From Propionicimonas paludicola (GTDB lineage: Bacteria; Actinomycetota; Actinomycetes; Propionibacteriales; Propionibacteriaceae): a DNA stretch of 64,000 nt. Positions within the stretch are counted from its first letter, which is position 1. Each line of letters starts with the position of its first letter. The DNA is taken from positions 2,790,001 through 2,854,000 of the forward strand of contig NZ_PDJC01000001.1 in NCBI RefSeq assembly GCF_002563675.1. Direction: 5' to 3'. This document shows positions 42,099 to 51,842 of this stretch, piece by piece. A model generated the notes under the pieces. The model was not told where the DNA came from. It saw only the letters and a program-made list of their open reading frames with translations, and made no database searches. The position numbers and the translations under genes are program-made.

Positions 42099-44540
42099 CT
42101 ACAACTCGGCCAGCGCCTCGGTCGGCGCGGTCTTGGCCGCCCGGCGTCCGGGCAGGTAGGAGGCCAAGGCGGCGGCCAGCACCGCGATAGCCAGCATGCC
42201 GAGGGTCTGCGGGCCGTCGATCGCGTAGCTGATCTCGTCGATCCCGGACGCGCGGCCCAGCGCAGCGATCGCCAGCCAGCCGAAGCCGGCCCCGGCCACC
42301 GTCCCGACCAGCACCCCGATCACGGCCACCTCGAGCGCCTCGATGGTGAGCATGGCCCGTAGCGAGGTTGCCTGCAGCCCCAGCGCTCGGAGCAGCCCGG
42401 ACTCCCGGGTGCGTTCCAGCACCGACAGCCCCAGCGTGTTCGAGACCCCGATCAGCGCAATCACGACCGCCACCCCGAGCAGCCCGGTGGTGATCGCCAC
42501 CAGCAGGTTCATCACCGACTCGTAAGCCGACGCTTCGACCAGCGAGCCGGTCACCCGGTTCTGATCACCGGCCGCCTCATTGACCCCGACCAGGACGCTC
42601 AGCGCCTGACTGCGATCGGGCACCGACAACCAGACGACGGCGGCCGGAGCGGCCTTGGTGATCTTGGTCAAGTTCGCGGCCGAGACCATGGCCTGACCGT
42701 CGGCGACCACCTTCGAGCCGACCACTTGCAGCTTGACCGAACCGGACGATCCCTTGACCTCGAGGTTGGCCGGCAACTCCTTGGCCATCGACGGGGGAAC
42801 CAGGACCCGCTGATCGTCGACGGCCACCGGAACCCCGACCACCGACGGCACCTTCGGTGCAGCGCCCAGCAAGGTGACCTGCCGACCGTCGTTCTGGCCC
42901 AGCTGGGCCAGTCCGGCGGACAGTTCGACGGTGTCGGTGACCCCGGAGACTGCGGCCAGCTGCTGCCGAACGTCCGCCGGGACCGTGGTCGGGTTCCCGT
43001 CGCCATCCCGCCAGGCCACTTGGAGATCCACCGGGAACCGCACTTCGAGTTCGCCCAGCACGCTGGCCCGGAGGCTCGCCGTGGTGACCTGCATGGTGAC
43101 CACCAGGCCGACCGCCAGCATCAGCGCGGTCGCCGTGGCGGTCGCCCGGCGCGGGTTGCGCTCGGTGTTGTTCGCGGCCAACAGCGGCACGGTGCCGAAC
43201 CGGCGGACGCCGCGTCCGAGCAGCCGCAGCAGCCCCGGAACGAACAGCGACCCACCGAACAACACCCCTAGCGAGATCAGGGTTGCCGCCCCGATGGCGT
43301 AGATCAGGGCGTTCGGATCCGAACGGCTGACCGAGAAGGCCGCGAGGCCGAGCCCGGCCACGAACAGCAGCCCACAGATCACGGCGCGGACCACTCCGGC
43401 GCGCTTCCGCTCGTCCACCGACAGCTCCGGCTGCAGCGCTTCGACCGGGGCCACCTTGGTGCCACGCATCACCGGCACGATGGCTGCCACCACCGCCACC
43501 AGTACGCCGATCCCGAAGGCCAGGGCCATCCGCGGCCAGGGCAGGGCCAGCCCCCAGTAGAGGGCGGTCGACCAGGCGGTGATCCCGACGGCGATCCCGA
43601 TCCCGGCCAGGGTGCCGATCAGCGAGCCGATCACACCGAGTAGCGCGGCCTCGGCCAGGAACCGCGTCCGCACCTGGGCGGCACTGGCCCCGACGGCGCG
43701 GAGCAGCCCGATCTGGCGACGCCGCTGGGCCAAGGTGATCGTGAAGGTGTTGGCGATGGTGATCATCCCGACCACCACGGACGCCGCCGCGCCCACCCAG
43801 AGCACCACATTGAAGGCGTCCATGTCGCCGGCCACGCGGGAGGCCTGTCGATCCCGAACCACCTGCGCCGACTCGGCCTTGGCCTTCGGTGCGGCGGTGG
43901 CCAGCTCGGCGTTCAGTGCGTCCAGCACCTGATCGAGGTTCGCTCCGGGCACCAGGCTGATCGCCCACTCCACGGCGCTGTCCTCGGTCCAGCCGTCCTG
44001 GGACAGCCGGGCCATCGAGGTGTAGCCGGTCTTGACGAACATGCCGGCCGGCTCATCGGTCAGGCCGACCACGGTCAGCTTGGTGTCTCGTCCAGCCACC
44101 CGGATGCTCTGGCCGATCCCGACGTTCAGTGAGCGGGCCACGGCCGAGCTGAGCGCGATGTCGTCGGCGCCGGTCGGCCAGCGGCCGTCCACCAGCTTCG
44201 ACCAGCGCAGCGGCTCCGGCGGCGGGACGAACAGCTGCAGCAGCTGGGAGACCGCACCGTTGGTGACCACCTCGCTGGACGCCGCGACCGGGTTGACGAT
44301 GCCCACCCCGGGCACCCGGGCGATCACGGCGGCCAGTCCGGGGACCGGCTCGTCCTTGGCGCTCACCACGAGGTCGGCCTTGGCGATCGCCAAGTTGGCG
44401 GCCTTGCCCTGGGCCTGTGCTTCGGTGGCGACCAGGACCGACGAGCCGGCCAAGAACGCCACGCTGATCGCAATGGCCAGCATCGTGGAGATGAACCGGC
44501 CAGGGTGACGACGCACCTCTGACCAGGCCTGACGCAACAT
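42099..44540 (-). CDS. ABC transporter permease with duplicated FtsX/MacB domain
   Basis: An 813-residue membrane protein. An N-terminal helix (residues about 17-38) precedes a large extracellular MacB_PCD-like domain. Three helices (about 245-370) form the first FtsX domain, with the conserved NTFTITLAQRRRQIGLLRAVGAS. A second helix at about 440, a second extracellular domain and a second FtsX domain (about 680-800, with NTLGLSVLERTRESGLLRALG) follow. It functions with the ATPase encoded just upstream, probably in export or mechanotransmission rather than import. Its ATG overlaps the ATPase stop by one base. Confidence 0.88.
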   Translation of the reverse strand: MLRQAWSEVRRHPGRFISTMLAIAISVAFLAGSSVLVATEAQAQGKAANLAIAKADLVVSAKDEPVPGLAAVIARVPGVGIVNPVAASSEVVTNGAVSQLLQLFVPPPEPLRWSKLVDGRWPTGADDIALSSAVARSLNVGIGQSIRVAGRDTKLTVVGLTDEPAGMFVKTGYTSMARLSQDGWTEDSAVEWAISLVPGANLDQVLDALNAELATAAPKAKAESAQVVRDRQASRVAGDMDAFNVVLWVGAAASVVVGMITIANTFTITLAQRRRQIGLLRAVGASAAQVRTRFLAEAALLGVIGSLIGTLAGIGIAVGITAWSTALYWGLALPWPRMALAFGIGVLVAVVAAIVPVMRGTKVAPVEALQPELSVDERKRAGVVRAVICGLLFVAGLGLAAFSVSRSDPNALIYAIGAATLISLGVLFGGSLFVPGLLRLLGRGVRRFGTVPLLAANNTERNPRRATATATALMLAVGLVVTMQVTTASLRASVLGELEVRFPVDLQVAWRDGDGNPTTVPADVRQQLAAVSGVTDTVELSAGLAQLGQNDGRQVTLLGAAPKVPSVVGVPVAVDDQRVLVPPSMAKELPANLEVKGSSGSVKLQVVGSKVVADGQAMVSAANLTKITKAAPAAVVWLSVPDRSQALSVLVGVNEAAGDQNRVTGSLVEASAYESVMNLLVAITTGLLGVAVVIALIGVSNTLGLSVLERTRESGLLRALGLQATSLRAMLTIEALEVAVIGVLVGTVAGAGFGWLAIAALGRASGIDEISYAIDGPQTLGMLAIAVLAAALASYLPGRRAAKTAPTEALAEL

Positions 44541-45283
44541 CAGGACCCCCAGCGCTTCATGGTGGCCAAGATGGTGTCCGCGCTCGGCGCGGACAGATCG
44601 TCCACCACCCGGCCGTCCGAGAGCAGGACGGTGCGGTCGGCGTACGCGGCCGCGTTCGGGTCGTGGGTGACCATCACGATGGTCTGGCCCAGCACCTGGC
44701 TGGTGTGCCGCAGGTAGTCCAGCAGCTGCTGGCTGGCTCGGGAGTCCAAAGCCCCGGTGGGCTCGTCGGCGAAGACAACTGAGGGTGCGCCGATCAGCGC
44801 GCGGGCGATCGCCACCCGCTGCTGCTGGCCGCCGGACAGCTGGGACGGCAGGTGGTTCAGCCGGTCGCCCAGTCGCAGCGAGTCGACCAGGTTGGCGAAG
44901 GTCTCCGGATCGGCCCGGCGTCCGGACAGCTCCAGCGGCAGCATGATGTTCTGCTCAGCGGTGAGGGTGGGCAGCAGGTTGAAGGCCTGGAAGACGAAGC
45001 CGACCTGATCGCGGCGGACCCGGGTCAGCTCGCGATCGCTGAGGCCGGACAGTCGGCGTCCATCGATCAGCACTTCGCCGGAGGTGGGACGGTCCAGCCC
45101 GGCCAGGCAGTGCATCAGGGTCGACTTGCCGGAGCCGGACGGGCCCATGATGGCGGCGAACGAGCCGCGGACGAAGCCGAGATCGACACCGTCCAGCGCG
45201 TGCACGGCGGCCTCACCGCTGCGATAGACCTTGGTCAGGGACTGCGCGGCGACCACGTGGTCGACGGCGACGGTTGCGGTCAT
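44540..45283 (-). CDS. ABC transporter ATP-binding protein (LolD/MacB type)
   Basis: A 247-residue ATPase with Walker [12 protein letters not shown], the Q-loop [16 protein letters not shown], signature [15 protein letters not shown], Walker [13 protein letters not shown] and switch histidine MVTHD. The [10 protein letters not shown] and LSGGQQQR context is diagnostic of the FtsE/LolD/MacB subgroup, matching the FtsX-type permease it overlaps by one base. ATG 45283 is clear. Upstream lies a 231-bp gap with an imperfect inverted repeat TTCACGCTAGGTGTGA (45370-45385) that may be an operator. The substrate is unknown. Confidence 0.92.
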   Translation of the reverse strand: MTATVAVDHVVAAQSLTKVYRSGEAAVHALDGVDLGFVRGSFAAIMGPSGSGKSTLMHCLAGLDRPTSGEVLIDGRRLSGLSDRELTRVRRDQVGFVFQAFNLLPTLTAEQNIMLPLELSGRRADPETFANLVDSLRLGDRLNHLPSQLSGGQQQRVAIARALIGAPSVVFADEPTGALDSRASQQLLDYLRHTSQVLGQTIVMVTHDPNAAAYADRTVLLSDGRVVDDLSAPSADTILATMKRWGS

Positions 45284-45514
45284 CGCTGGGCCCCTTGGCC
45301 AACGATGAGGGCATCGGAACGAGCAGGCCGGCGCGACGCCGACCTTGTCGGGATGGTTGTGAGCATGCCTTCACGCTAGGTGTGAGGCCCGGCGCGACGC
45401 GTCCTCCCGGTCGGCACAGCGGCTCGTCCGCAGGGACGAGATATCACCCGACGACCACTACCTCCCCGGTCTCAGCCGGCCGGGGTGCGATCGGTCTGCG
45501 GACCGGTCGGACGA

Positions 45515-46615
45515 TCAGGAACGGGGACGATCCGAGGCGGCCGGCGACGGCTCCTGCGGAATCAGGTTGGCCCCGGTGGCGACCGACGAGATCGAGCGGG
45601 GGGCGACCAGCTGCGTGGCCAGGTCGGCGATCAGCCGCGGGATGGCACCGTCGGCGGCCAGCAGCCGTCCGTCCGTGGCGAGCGGGGTCAACCAGCCGAA
45701 ACCGTCCGGTGTCGACGTCCCGGCGGCCTGAGCCAGGCCGGTCCGCCACGGCTCGACAGCGTCCAACACCATGGCATAGGGCAGATAGCCCACCTGGTCC
45801 TCGACCGGAACCTCGGCCTGGAGGTCGGCCTCCACCCGGTTCAGCCAGTTCCGGAAGCCGATGGCCTGGACCCGCAGCGCGTAGCCGTCCGCGGTCACCG
45901 GAGGGTTGGGCAACCCCTGGGTGAGCACCCAGAAGACCACCCCGGACACCATCAGCCCGGCCCCGAACCAGGGCAGGCCGAGCATCACGATGGCGACCGC
46001 ACCGAGCAGCAGCAGGACCGGCCCGGCCAACCGCAACGAGGTGTCGGCCGAGTGGGTCAGCCGACGGAACCAGCGTCGCCGCTCGGCCTCGCGCAGCAAC
46101 TGGTCGGTCACCTGGTTCAGCTCCCGGCGCTGGTCGAGCGACAGCTCACTGAGGGCCACCTCGCCGCCTGTGCTGAACAGCACCTCGAGCAGCGCATCGT
46201 CCGCGGAAGCAGGGACGTGCTCGACGGACTCGTCCTCGGTCGGCTCCGGCCCGGGCCCGACCCGGCTGAACAGCCAGTCCGAACTCAGTTCACTGTCCGG
46301 CCCGGCCGGACGCTCGGTGACGGTCAGTCGGCCGCGACCGGCCAGGTCGATCAGAGTGGCGGCCACCTCGATCGGGTCGGCGCGTCCGTCCACGACAACG
46401 CCGGTCAGGGCCGGGCTCAGGTCGTCCGGCGGAATCGGACGAGGCCGCTCCGGCACCGCGATCCGATCCACGAACTGAACCGCGGTCGACGCCCCGGGCG
46501 CAGGCAGTTCGCCGGCAGGGATCCCTTGATAACTCTGATCACGAGCCTGGCTGCGGGTCAGCACTGCCGCGATCGTCGAAGCCAGCACCACCATTGCCGC
46601 AAGCACGACATCCAT
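45515..46615 (-). CDS. DUF2207-like membrane protein
   Basis: A 366-residue protein with one N-terminal helix (residues about 2-18), a long cytoplasmic or extracellular middle with a winged-helix-like stretch ([20 protein letters not shown]), and a paired hydrophobic segment at about 195-235 ([18 protein letters not shown] and following). The C-terminal third has [20 protein letters not shown], the DUF2207 hallmark YLPYAxVxG-x-x-xxW. These proteins have no established role. ATG 46615 is chosen over a GTG six codons upstream. It is divergent from the serine dehydratase gene. Confidence 0.72.
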   Translation of the reverse strand: MDVVLAAMVVLASTIAAVLTRSQARDQSYQGIPAGELPAPGASTAVQFVDRIAVPERPRPIPPDDLSPALTGVVVDGRADPIEVAATLIDLAGRGRLTVTERPAGPDSELSSDWLFSRVGPGPEPTEDESVEHVPASADDALLEVLFSTGGEVALSELSLDQRRELNQVTDQLLREAERRRWFRRLTHSADTSLRLAGPVLLLLGAVAIVMLGLPWFGAGLMVSGVVFWVLTQGLPNPPVTADGYALRVQAIGFRNWLNRVEADLQAEVPVEDQVGYLPYAMVLDAVEPWRTGLAQAAGTSTPDGFGWLTPLATDGRLLAADGAIPRLIADLATQLVAPRSISSVATGANLIPQEPSPAASDRPRS

Positions 46616-46736
46616 GGCTTCATCATCGCGCACCTGGCCAGGCGGTGCTGGCTCACGCCCGATCCCGGAAGCAGTCGGTAATGCCCGACCCCCTCGCGAT
46701 AGCGGAAGACAGGCCCCGGGCGGCTATGGTCAAGCC

Positions 46737-48107
46737 ATGGCGCTGAGCGTCTTTGACTTGTTCCGGGTCGGCATCGGCCCGTCCTCCTCGCACACCGTCG
46801 GCCCGATGAAGGCCGCGTCCGCGTTCGCCGCCTCGCTGGGGACGGACGGCCTGGCCACCCAGGTCGCCTCGGTGCGGGTCGAGCTGTTCGGCTCCTTGGG
46901 CGCGACCGGGCACGGCCACGGCAGCGTCCCGGCCGTCCTGCTGGGCCTGACCGGCGCCGACCCACAGACCGTCGACCCGGCCTCGGCGGCTCCGCTGCTG
47001 GCCGGCTGTCGGGATCGTCGGCAGCTCAGCCTCTCCTGCGGCGCCACGATCGGCTTCGACCCGGATGCCGACGTCGTGCTGCACCGCCGCAAGTCGCTGC
47101 CGCTGCACTCCAACGGGATGCGGTTCACCGCCCTGGACGCGTCCGGCGAGCTGCTGGTCAGCCGCGACTACTACTCGATCGGGGGCGGCTTCGTCCGCAC
47201 CGAGACCGAGGCGGGAGCGTCCATCGCCCCTGATCAGACCGTGGTTCCCTACCCATTCAGCAGTGGCGTCGAGTTGCTGGCGCACTGCCAGGAGACCGGT
47301 TTCTCGCCGGCCCGGCTGATGCGCGAGAACGAGCGGGTGTGGCGCACCGACGCCGAGATCGATGCCGGGTTGTTGCAGCTGTGGCAGGTGATGTCCGAGT
47401 GCATCCATCACGGCCTGCAGACCGAAGGCGTCCTGCCCGGCGGGCTCAAGGTGCGGCGCCGGGCCCCGGAGCTGCTGCACCGGCTGCAGGTGGAGACCGA
47501 CACCACCGACCCGCTGCGCGGCATGGACTGGATCACCCTCTACGCGCTGGCCGTGAACGAAGAGAACGCCGCCGGCGGACGAGTGGTCACCGCCCCCACC
47601 AACGGCGCAGCCGGGGTCGTCCCGGCCGTCCTGATGTACTACCGGCGCTTCATGGGCGGCTCCGACGACGCCGGAGTGATCCGCTTCCTACTCACCGCCG
47701 GGGCGGTCGGCGTGGTGATCAAGGAGCTGGCCTCGATCAGCGGCGCCGAGGTCGGCTGCCAGGGCGAGATCGGCGCGGCCTGTTCTATGGCGGCCGCGGG
47801 AATGGCGTCCGTCCTTGGCGGAACCCCTGGTCAGATTGAGAATGCCGCCGAGATCGGGATGGAGCACAACCTCGGTCTGACCTGCGACCCGGTCGGCGGA
47901 CTCGTCCAGATCCCCTGCATCGAGCGCAACGCGATCGCCGCGGTGAAGGCGGTCACGGCCGCCCGGACGGCGCTGCGCGGCGACGGGCACCACATCGTCA
48001 GCCTGGATTCGGTGCTGAAGACCATGCGCCAGACCGGCGCCGACATGAGCGTGAAGTACAAGGAGACCGCCCGCGGCGGCCTCGCCCTCAACGTCATCGA
48101 GTGCTGA
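46737..48107 (+). CDS. sdaA: L-serine ammonia-lyase (iron-sulfur dependent)
   Basis: A 456-residue single-chain L-serine dehydratase that converts serine to pyruvate and ammonia using a [4Fe-4S] cluster. The beta domain opens with [21 protein letters not shown]. The alpha domain has [53 protein letters not shown], including the cluster cysteines, and ends NVIEC, whose C-terminal cysteine is the family's tail ligand. ATG 46737 gives the canonical N-terminus; the earlier in-frame ATG at 46614 overlaps the opposite gene's start. It may work with threonine catabolism elsewhere in the window in amino-acid use. Confidence 0.94.
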   Translation: MALSVFDLFRVGIGPSSSHTVGPMKAASAFAASLGTDGLATQVASVRVELFGSLGATGHGHGSVPAVLLGLTGADPQTVDPASAAPLLAGCRDRRQLSLSCGATIGFDPDADVVLHRRKSLPLHSNGMRFTALDASGELLVSRDYYSIGGGFVRTETEAGASIAPDQTVVPYPFSSGVELLAHCQETGFSPARLMRENERVWRTDAEIDAGLLQLWQVMSECIHHGLQTEGVLPGGLKVRRRAPELLHRLQVETDTTDPLRGMDWITLYALAVNEENAAGGRVVTAPTNGAAGVVPAVLMYYRRFMGGSDDAGVIRFLLTAGAVGVVIKELASISGAEVGCQGEIGAACSMAAAGMASVLGGTPGQIENAAEIGMEHNLGLTCDPVGGLVQIPCIERNAIAAVKAVTAARTALRGDGHHIVSLDSVLKTMRQTGADMSVKYKETARGGLALNVIEC

Positions 48108-48253
48108 AGCTGTCACTGCAGGAGGGGACGGCTCGCCCCGGGTCGGACCCGATCACAAGGGCCGTGCGACGACACCTCATTGCCGGCCCTGAGGCAGTGG
48201 GCCGAGCAACTCGGCGGCGATAGATTGGGGCTCCGCCTGAAAGGACGTCCGCG

Positions 48254-49294
48254 ATGCCGCTGCTCGAGCCATATGCCCCCGATCCGAACCGCTACGACGG
48301 ACGGATGCCCTACCGCAAGCTGGGCCACAGCGGGCTGAAGCTGCCGGCCATCTCGCTGGGGCTGTGGCACAACTTCGGCGACGACGTCCCCTTCGCCAAC
48401 CAGCGGGCCATCCTGCGCCGGGCCTTCGAGCTGGGGATCACTCACTTCGACCTGGCCAACAACTACGGCCCGCCCTACGGCTCGGCCGAGACGAACTTCG
48501 GACGCCACTTCCGCGAGGACTTCGCGCCGTTCCGCGATGAGCTGATCATCTCGACCAAGGCCGGCTGGGACATGTGGCCCGGCCCGTACGGCGACTTCGG
48601 CTCGCGCAAGTACCTGCTGGCCTCGCTGGACGCCTCGCTGGCGCGAATGGGCCTTGACTACGTCGATCTCTTCTACCACCACCGGTTCGACCCGGACACC
48701 CCGCTGGAGGAGACGATCGGTGCACTGGATACCGCCGTCCGCAGCGGCAAAGCTCGCTACGTCGGCATCTCGTCCTACTCCGGCGAGCGGACCCGTCAGG
48801 CCGCGGCGATCGCCCGCGATCTGGGGACGCCGCTGGTGATCCACCAGCCGTCCTACTCGATGCTGAACCGCTGGGTCGAGGCCGATCTGCTGGACGCTCT
48901 GGCCGAGACCGGGATGGGCGCGATCGCCTTCTCACCGCTGGCCCAGGGCATGCTCACCAACAAGTACCTGGGCGGGGTGCCGGCCGGCTCCCGACTGACC
49001 CAGGGCAAGTCGCTGGGCTCCGACCTGCTCACCGAGGAGAACCTGGCCCACATCCGGGCGCTGAACGAGATCGCCGCCGGACGCGGTCAGAGCCTGGCCC
49101 AGCTGGCGATCGCCTGGGTGCTGCGCGATCCGCGGGTCGCCTCGGCGCTGATCGGCGCCTCCAGCCCAGCCCAGCTCGAAGACAGCGTCGGTGCCGTGGC
49201 CAACCTCGGCTTCACCGCCGATGAGCTCGCCGCGATCGACGTCCACGCCGTCGACGGGGGCGTCAACCTCTGGGCTGCGCCTAGTCAGGCCTGA
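48254..49294 (+). CDS. aldo/keto reductase, YghZ-like
   Basis: A 346-residue NADPH-dependent oxidoreductase closest to YghZ (L-glyceraldehyde 3-phosphate reductase). The catalytic tetrad is visible: FDLANNYGPPYGSAE (Asp, Tyr), STKAGWDMWPGPYG (Lys) and FYHHRFDPDTP (His). The WPGPYGDFGSRKYL insert is characteristic of the YghZ/AKR14 group. The C-terminal cofactor loop has ALIGASSPAQLEDSVGA. ATG 48254 follows AAGGA. It lies 8 bp upstream of the GH10 gene, suggesting co-transcription. Confidence 0.9.
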   Translation: MPLLEPYAPDPNRYDGRMPYRKLGHSGLKLPAISLGLWHNFGDDVPFANQRAILRRAFELGITHFDLANNYGPPYGSAETNFGRHFREDFAPFRDELIISTKAGWDMWPGPYGDFGSRKYLLASLDASLARMGLDYVDLFYHHRFDPDTPLEETIGALDTAVRSGKARYVGISSYSGERTRQAAAIARDLGTPLVIHQPSYSMLNRWVEADLLDALAETGMGAIAFSPLAQGMLTNKYLGGVPAGSRLTQGKSLGSDLLTEENLAHIRALNEIAAGRGQSLAQLAIAWVLRDPRVASALIGASSPAQLEDSVGAVANLGFTADELAAIDVHAVDGGVNLWAAPSQA

Positions 49295-49302
49295 GTTCGC
49301 CG

Positions 49303-50556
49303 ATGGAGACCGTGGCCGCACCGGACACCTCGCTGGCCCACCGGGTGGGTGAGGTCCGGCTCCGCGTGCTTGGCGCGGACGGGCGTCCGCTGGCCGATAC
49401 CGAGCTGATCGTCGCTCAGCAGAGCCACGCGTTCAGCTTTGGCAACCTCGGCTTCGACTTCGTCGAGCTGGCCAATGGGCGTCCGCGCCCCGGGGACGCC
49501 GAGCTCGCCGAACGCTGGCTGTCCCTGTTCAACACCGCCACCCTGCCGTTCTACTGGCGCGATTTCGAGCCGACGCCGGGTGCTCCGCGGACGGCCGAAC
49601 TGCGCGCCGCCGCACAGTGGTTCGCCGACCGCGGCGTCCGGGTGAAGGGCCATCCGCTGGCCTGGCACACCTTGGCTCCGCAGTGGCTGCTGGGCGCCGA
49701 GCCGGCCGAGGTCGAACAGCGGCTGCGCGGACGGATCCGGCGCGAGGTCTCCGATTTCGCCGGCCTGATCGACACCTGGGATGCCATCAACGAGCTGGTG
49801 ATCATGCCGGTCTTCACCGCCGAGGACAACGCGATCACGCCACTGGCCAGGCAGAACGGACGGCTGGCCATGGCTCGGCTGGCCTTCGATGAGGCCCGAG
49901 CGGCCAACCCGGATGCCACCTTGCTGATCAATGACTTCAACCTGTCCGCCGACTACGAGGCCCTTCTCGACGAGTTGCTCCGTGCCGGACTGCGGCTCGA
50001 CGCCATCGGCCTGCAAACCCACATGCACCAGGGCTTCCGCGGCGAGGACGACCTCGCCGACATCCTGGAGCGGTTCTCCCGGTTCGGCTTGCCGCTGCAC
50101 TTCACCGAGACCTCGCTGGTCTCCGGCGAGCTGATGCCCGCACACATCGTCGATCTCAACGACTACGTGGTCGACTCCTGGCCGAGTACCGCCGAGGGAG
50201 AAGCCCGGCAGGCCGACGAGCTCGTCCGGCACTACCGGATGCTGGTCGCCCATCCGGCGGTGGCCGCGATCACCTACTGGGGGATCACCGACGCGGACGC
50301 CTGGCTGGGCGCCCCGATCGGACTGCTCCGGGCCGACGGCAGCCCGAAGCCGTCGTTCGACGCGCTGCACGAGCTGATCAAGGGCCAGTGGTGGCTGGCC
50401 CCGACCCGGGTGGTCACCGACACCGACGGCTACCTCGCGGTGCGCGGCTTCCTGGGCGAGTATCGAGCTCAGCTCAGCGGCGCGGCGGCGTCCGCCGGCT
50501 TCACTATGGACGCCGCCGCGACCCAGCTCGACCTCCACCTGCCTGGATCCGAGTAG
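49303..50556 (+). CDS. glycoside hydrolase family 10 protein without signal peptide
   Basis: A 417-residue GH10-fold protein. The catalytic domain (about residues 55-350) has KGHPLAWHTLAPQWL, acid/base E164 in TWDAINE, nucleophile E269 in HFTETS, and YWGITDADAW. About 50 N-terminal residues form a small beta-rich module (VRLRVLGADGRPLADTEL) that resembles a carbohydrate-binding or Ig-like piece. There is no signal peptide, so the enzyme should act on cytoplasmic oligosaccharides rather than polymeric xylan. It lies between the aldo/keto reductase (8 bp) and the acyltransferase gene (6 bp), likely one operon. Confidence 0.88.
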   Translation: METVAAPDTSLAHRVGEVRLRVLGADGRPLADTELIVAQQSHAFSFGNLGFDFVELANGRPRPGDAELAERWLSLFNTATLPFYWRDFEPTPGAPRTAELRAAAQWFADRGVRVKGHPLAWHTLAPQWLLGAEPAEVEQRLRGRIRREVSDFAGLIDTWDAINELVIMPVFTAEDNAITPLARQNGRLAMARLAFDEARAANPDATLLINDFNLSADYEALLDELLRAGLRLDAIGLQTHMHQGFRGEDDLADILERFSRFGLPLHFTETSLVSGELMPAHIVDLNDYVVDSWPSTAEGEARQADELVRHYRMLVAHPAVAAITYWGITDADAWLGAPIGLLRADGSPKPSFDALHELIKGQWWLAPTRVVTDTDGYLAVRGFLGEYRAQLSGAAASAGFTMDAAATQLDLHLPGSE

Positions 50557-50562
50557 CCGGCC

Positions 50563-51786
50563 GTGGAGCGCTTCAGCCTCGGGGACGCCGCCGAACTGGC
50601 CGGCGACGTCGGTCCGGACCCGCGACTGATCGGCGTGGTGGCCGAACTGGATCGTCCGATCGAGCTGGACGCCCTGCGCGCGCTCATCGCCGAACGGCTG
50701 CCCGACCAGCCGATCCTGGCCCGACGGGTGGTCCGCGACGGACCGGCCACCTGGAAGGCCTGCTGGGAGACCGTCGAGCTCCGGGTCGAGGATCACGTCT
50801 ACGAGGTGCCCACCTCCGACCCGCTGCGCACGGCGACCGACCTGGTCAGCACCGACTTCGGCCACCGAGTTCCGGCCTGGCGACTGATCCTGCTGCGCGG
50901 ACCGCAGACCTCGGCGCTGCTGTTCGCCGCCCATCATGTCCTGCTCGACGGCGCGACTGCCGTGGGGGTGGTCGGCTCATTGCTCGGCGCCGACCTGACC
51001 GTCCCGATGCCGCCCGCCCGGCGCCGCCGGTTCCTGGGCTTCCTGGGCCTGCTGGCCGGGGCCAACGCCGGGGTAGCCAAGACGTCCCTGCTCACCCCGA
51101 TCACGGCCGGCTTCCGGCTGGCGACGGTGGACGCTCCGCTGGCTCCGGTGCAGGCCGCGGCCCGACGCTGCGGCGCAACGGTGAACGATGCGCTGCTGCT
51201 GGCCGCCGCCGAAGCGCTGCGCGCGGTGGCCGCCGCCCGCGGCGAACAGCTGGGACGGGTGGTGTTCAGCGTGCCGGTGACCGGCCAAGCGCACCCCGGT
51301 CGTCAGGTCGGACGCAACGAAGTGGCCGCCATGGCGGTCGCCATCCCCGATCCCGCCGGACGTGATGACGCCGCTCAGCTCGTCCGGATCGCCGGCCGGA
51401 CCCGCTGGCGCAAGCTGCTGGCCCACGGCTTCCCCAGTGCCGGCGCCTTCGCCGGCGTGCTGGCGCTGCTGGGTCGACTGGGCTGGTACCGTCCGCTGTT
51501 CAGCCGGCAGCGAGCCATCACCAGCCTGCTCACCAACCTGCGCGGCCCGGCCGAGCCGCTGAACCTGCTGGGCGCCGAGGTGACCTCGCTCACCGCGCTG
51601 AGCCCGGCACTGGGCAACGTCACCGTGGTCTTCGCGGCGGTCAGCTACGCCGGAACCCTGCGGATCACCGCCCGGCTGGATCGCTCGGTCTGGCCCGAAC
51701 AGGACGTCCTGACCTCCACCCTGGCCAACAGCCTCGACCGACTGGCCGGCTCCGCCGGATCGCCGCAACGCACGCGGACGCGGTAG
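50563..51786 (+). CDS. wax ester synthase/diacylglycerol acyltransferase-like protein
   Basis: A 407-residue WES/DGAT-fold acyltransferase. The catalytic HHxxxDG motif appears as FAAHHVLLDGATAV near residue 125. NDALLLAAAEALR and the C-terminal region with SLLTNLRGPAEPLNLLGAEV, typical of WSD1_C (TNVRGP variants), follow. It may acylate alcohols, diacylglycerol or another acceptor. It is shorter than most (about 450-480). The start is GTG 50563, 6 bp after the GH10 stop. It is grouped with GH10 and the aldo/keto reductase, an association without an obvious pathway. Confidence 0.82.
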   Translation: MERFSLGDAAELAGDVGPDPRLIGVVAELDRPIELDALRALIAERLPDQPILARRVVRDGPATWKACWETVELRVEDHVYEVPTSDPLRTATDLVSTDFGHRVPAWRLILLRGPQTSALLFAAHHVLLDGATAVGVVGSLLGADLTVPMPPARRRRFLGFLGLLAGANAGVAKTSLLTPITAGFRLATVDAPLAPVQAAARRCGATVNDALLLAAAEALRAVAAARGEQLGRVVFSVPVTGQAHPGRQVGRNEVAAMAVAIPDPAGRDDAAQLVRIAGRTRWRKLLAHGFPSAGAFAGVLALLGRLGWYRPLFSRQRAITSLLTNLRGPAEPLNLLGAEVTSLTALSPALGNVTVVFAAVSYAGTLRITARLDRSVWPEQDVLTSTLANSLDRLAGSAGSPQRTRTR

Positions 51787-51842
51787 CCCGGCTCGCGCCT
51801 GAATGCGCGACTGTCCGCCATGCCCCGTACGGTGGACCGGTG

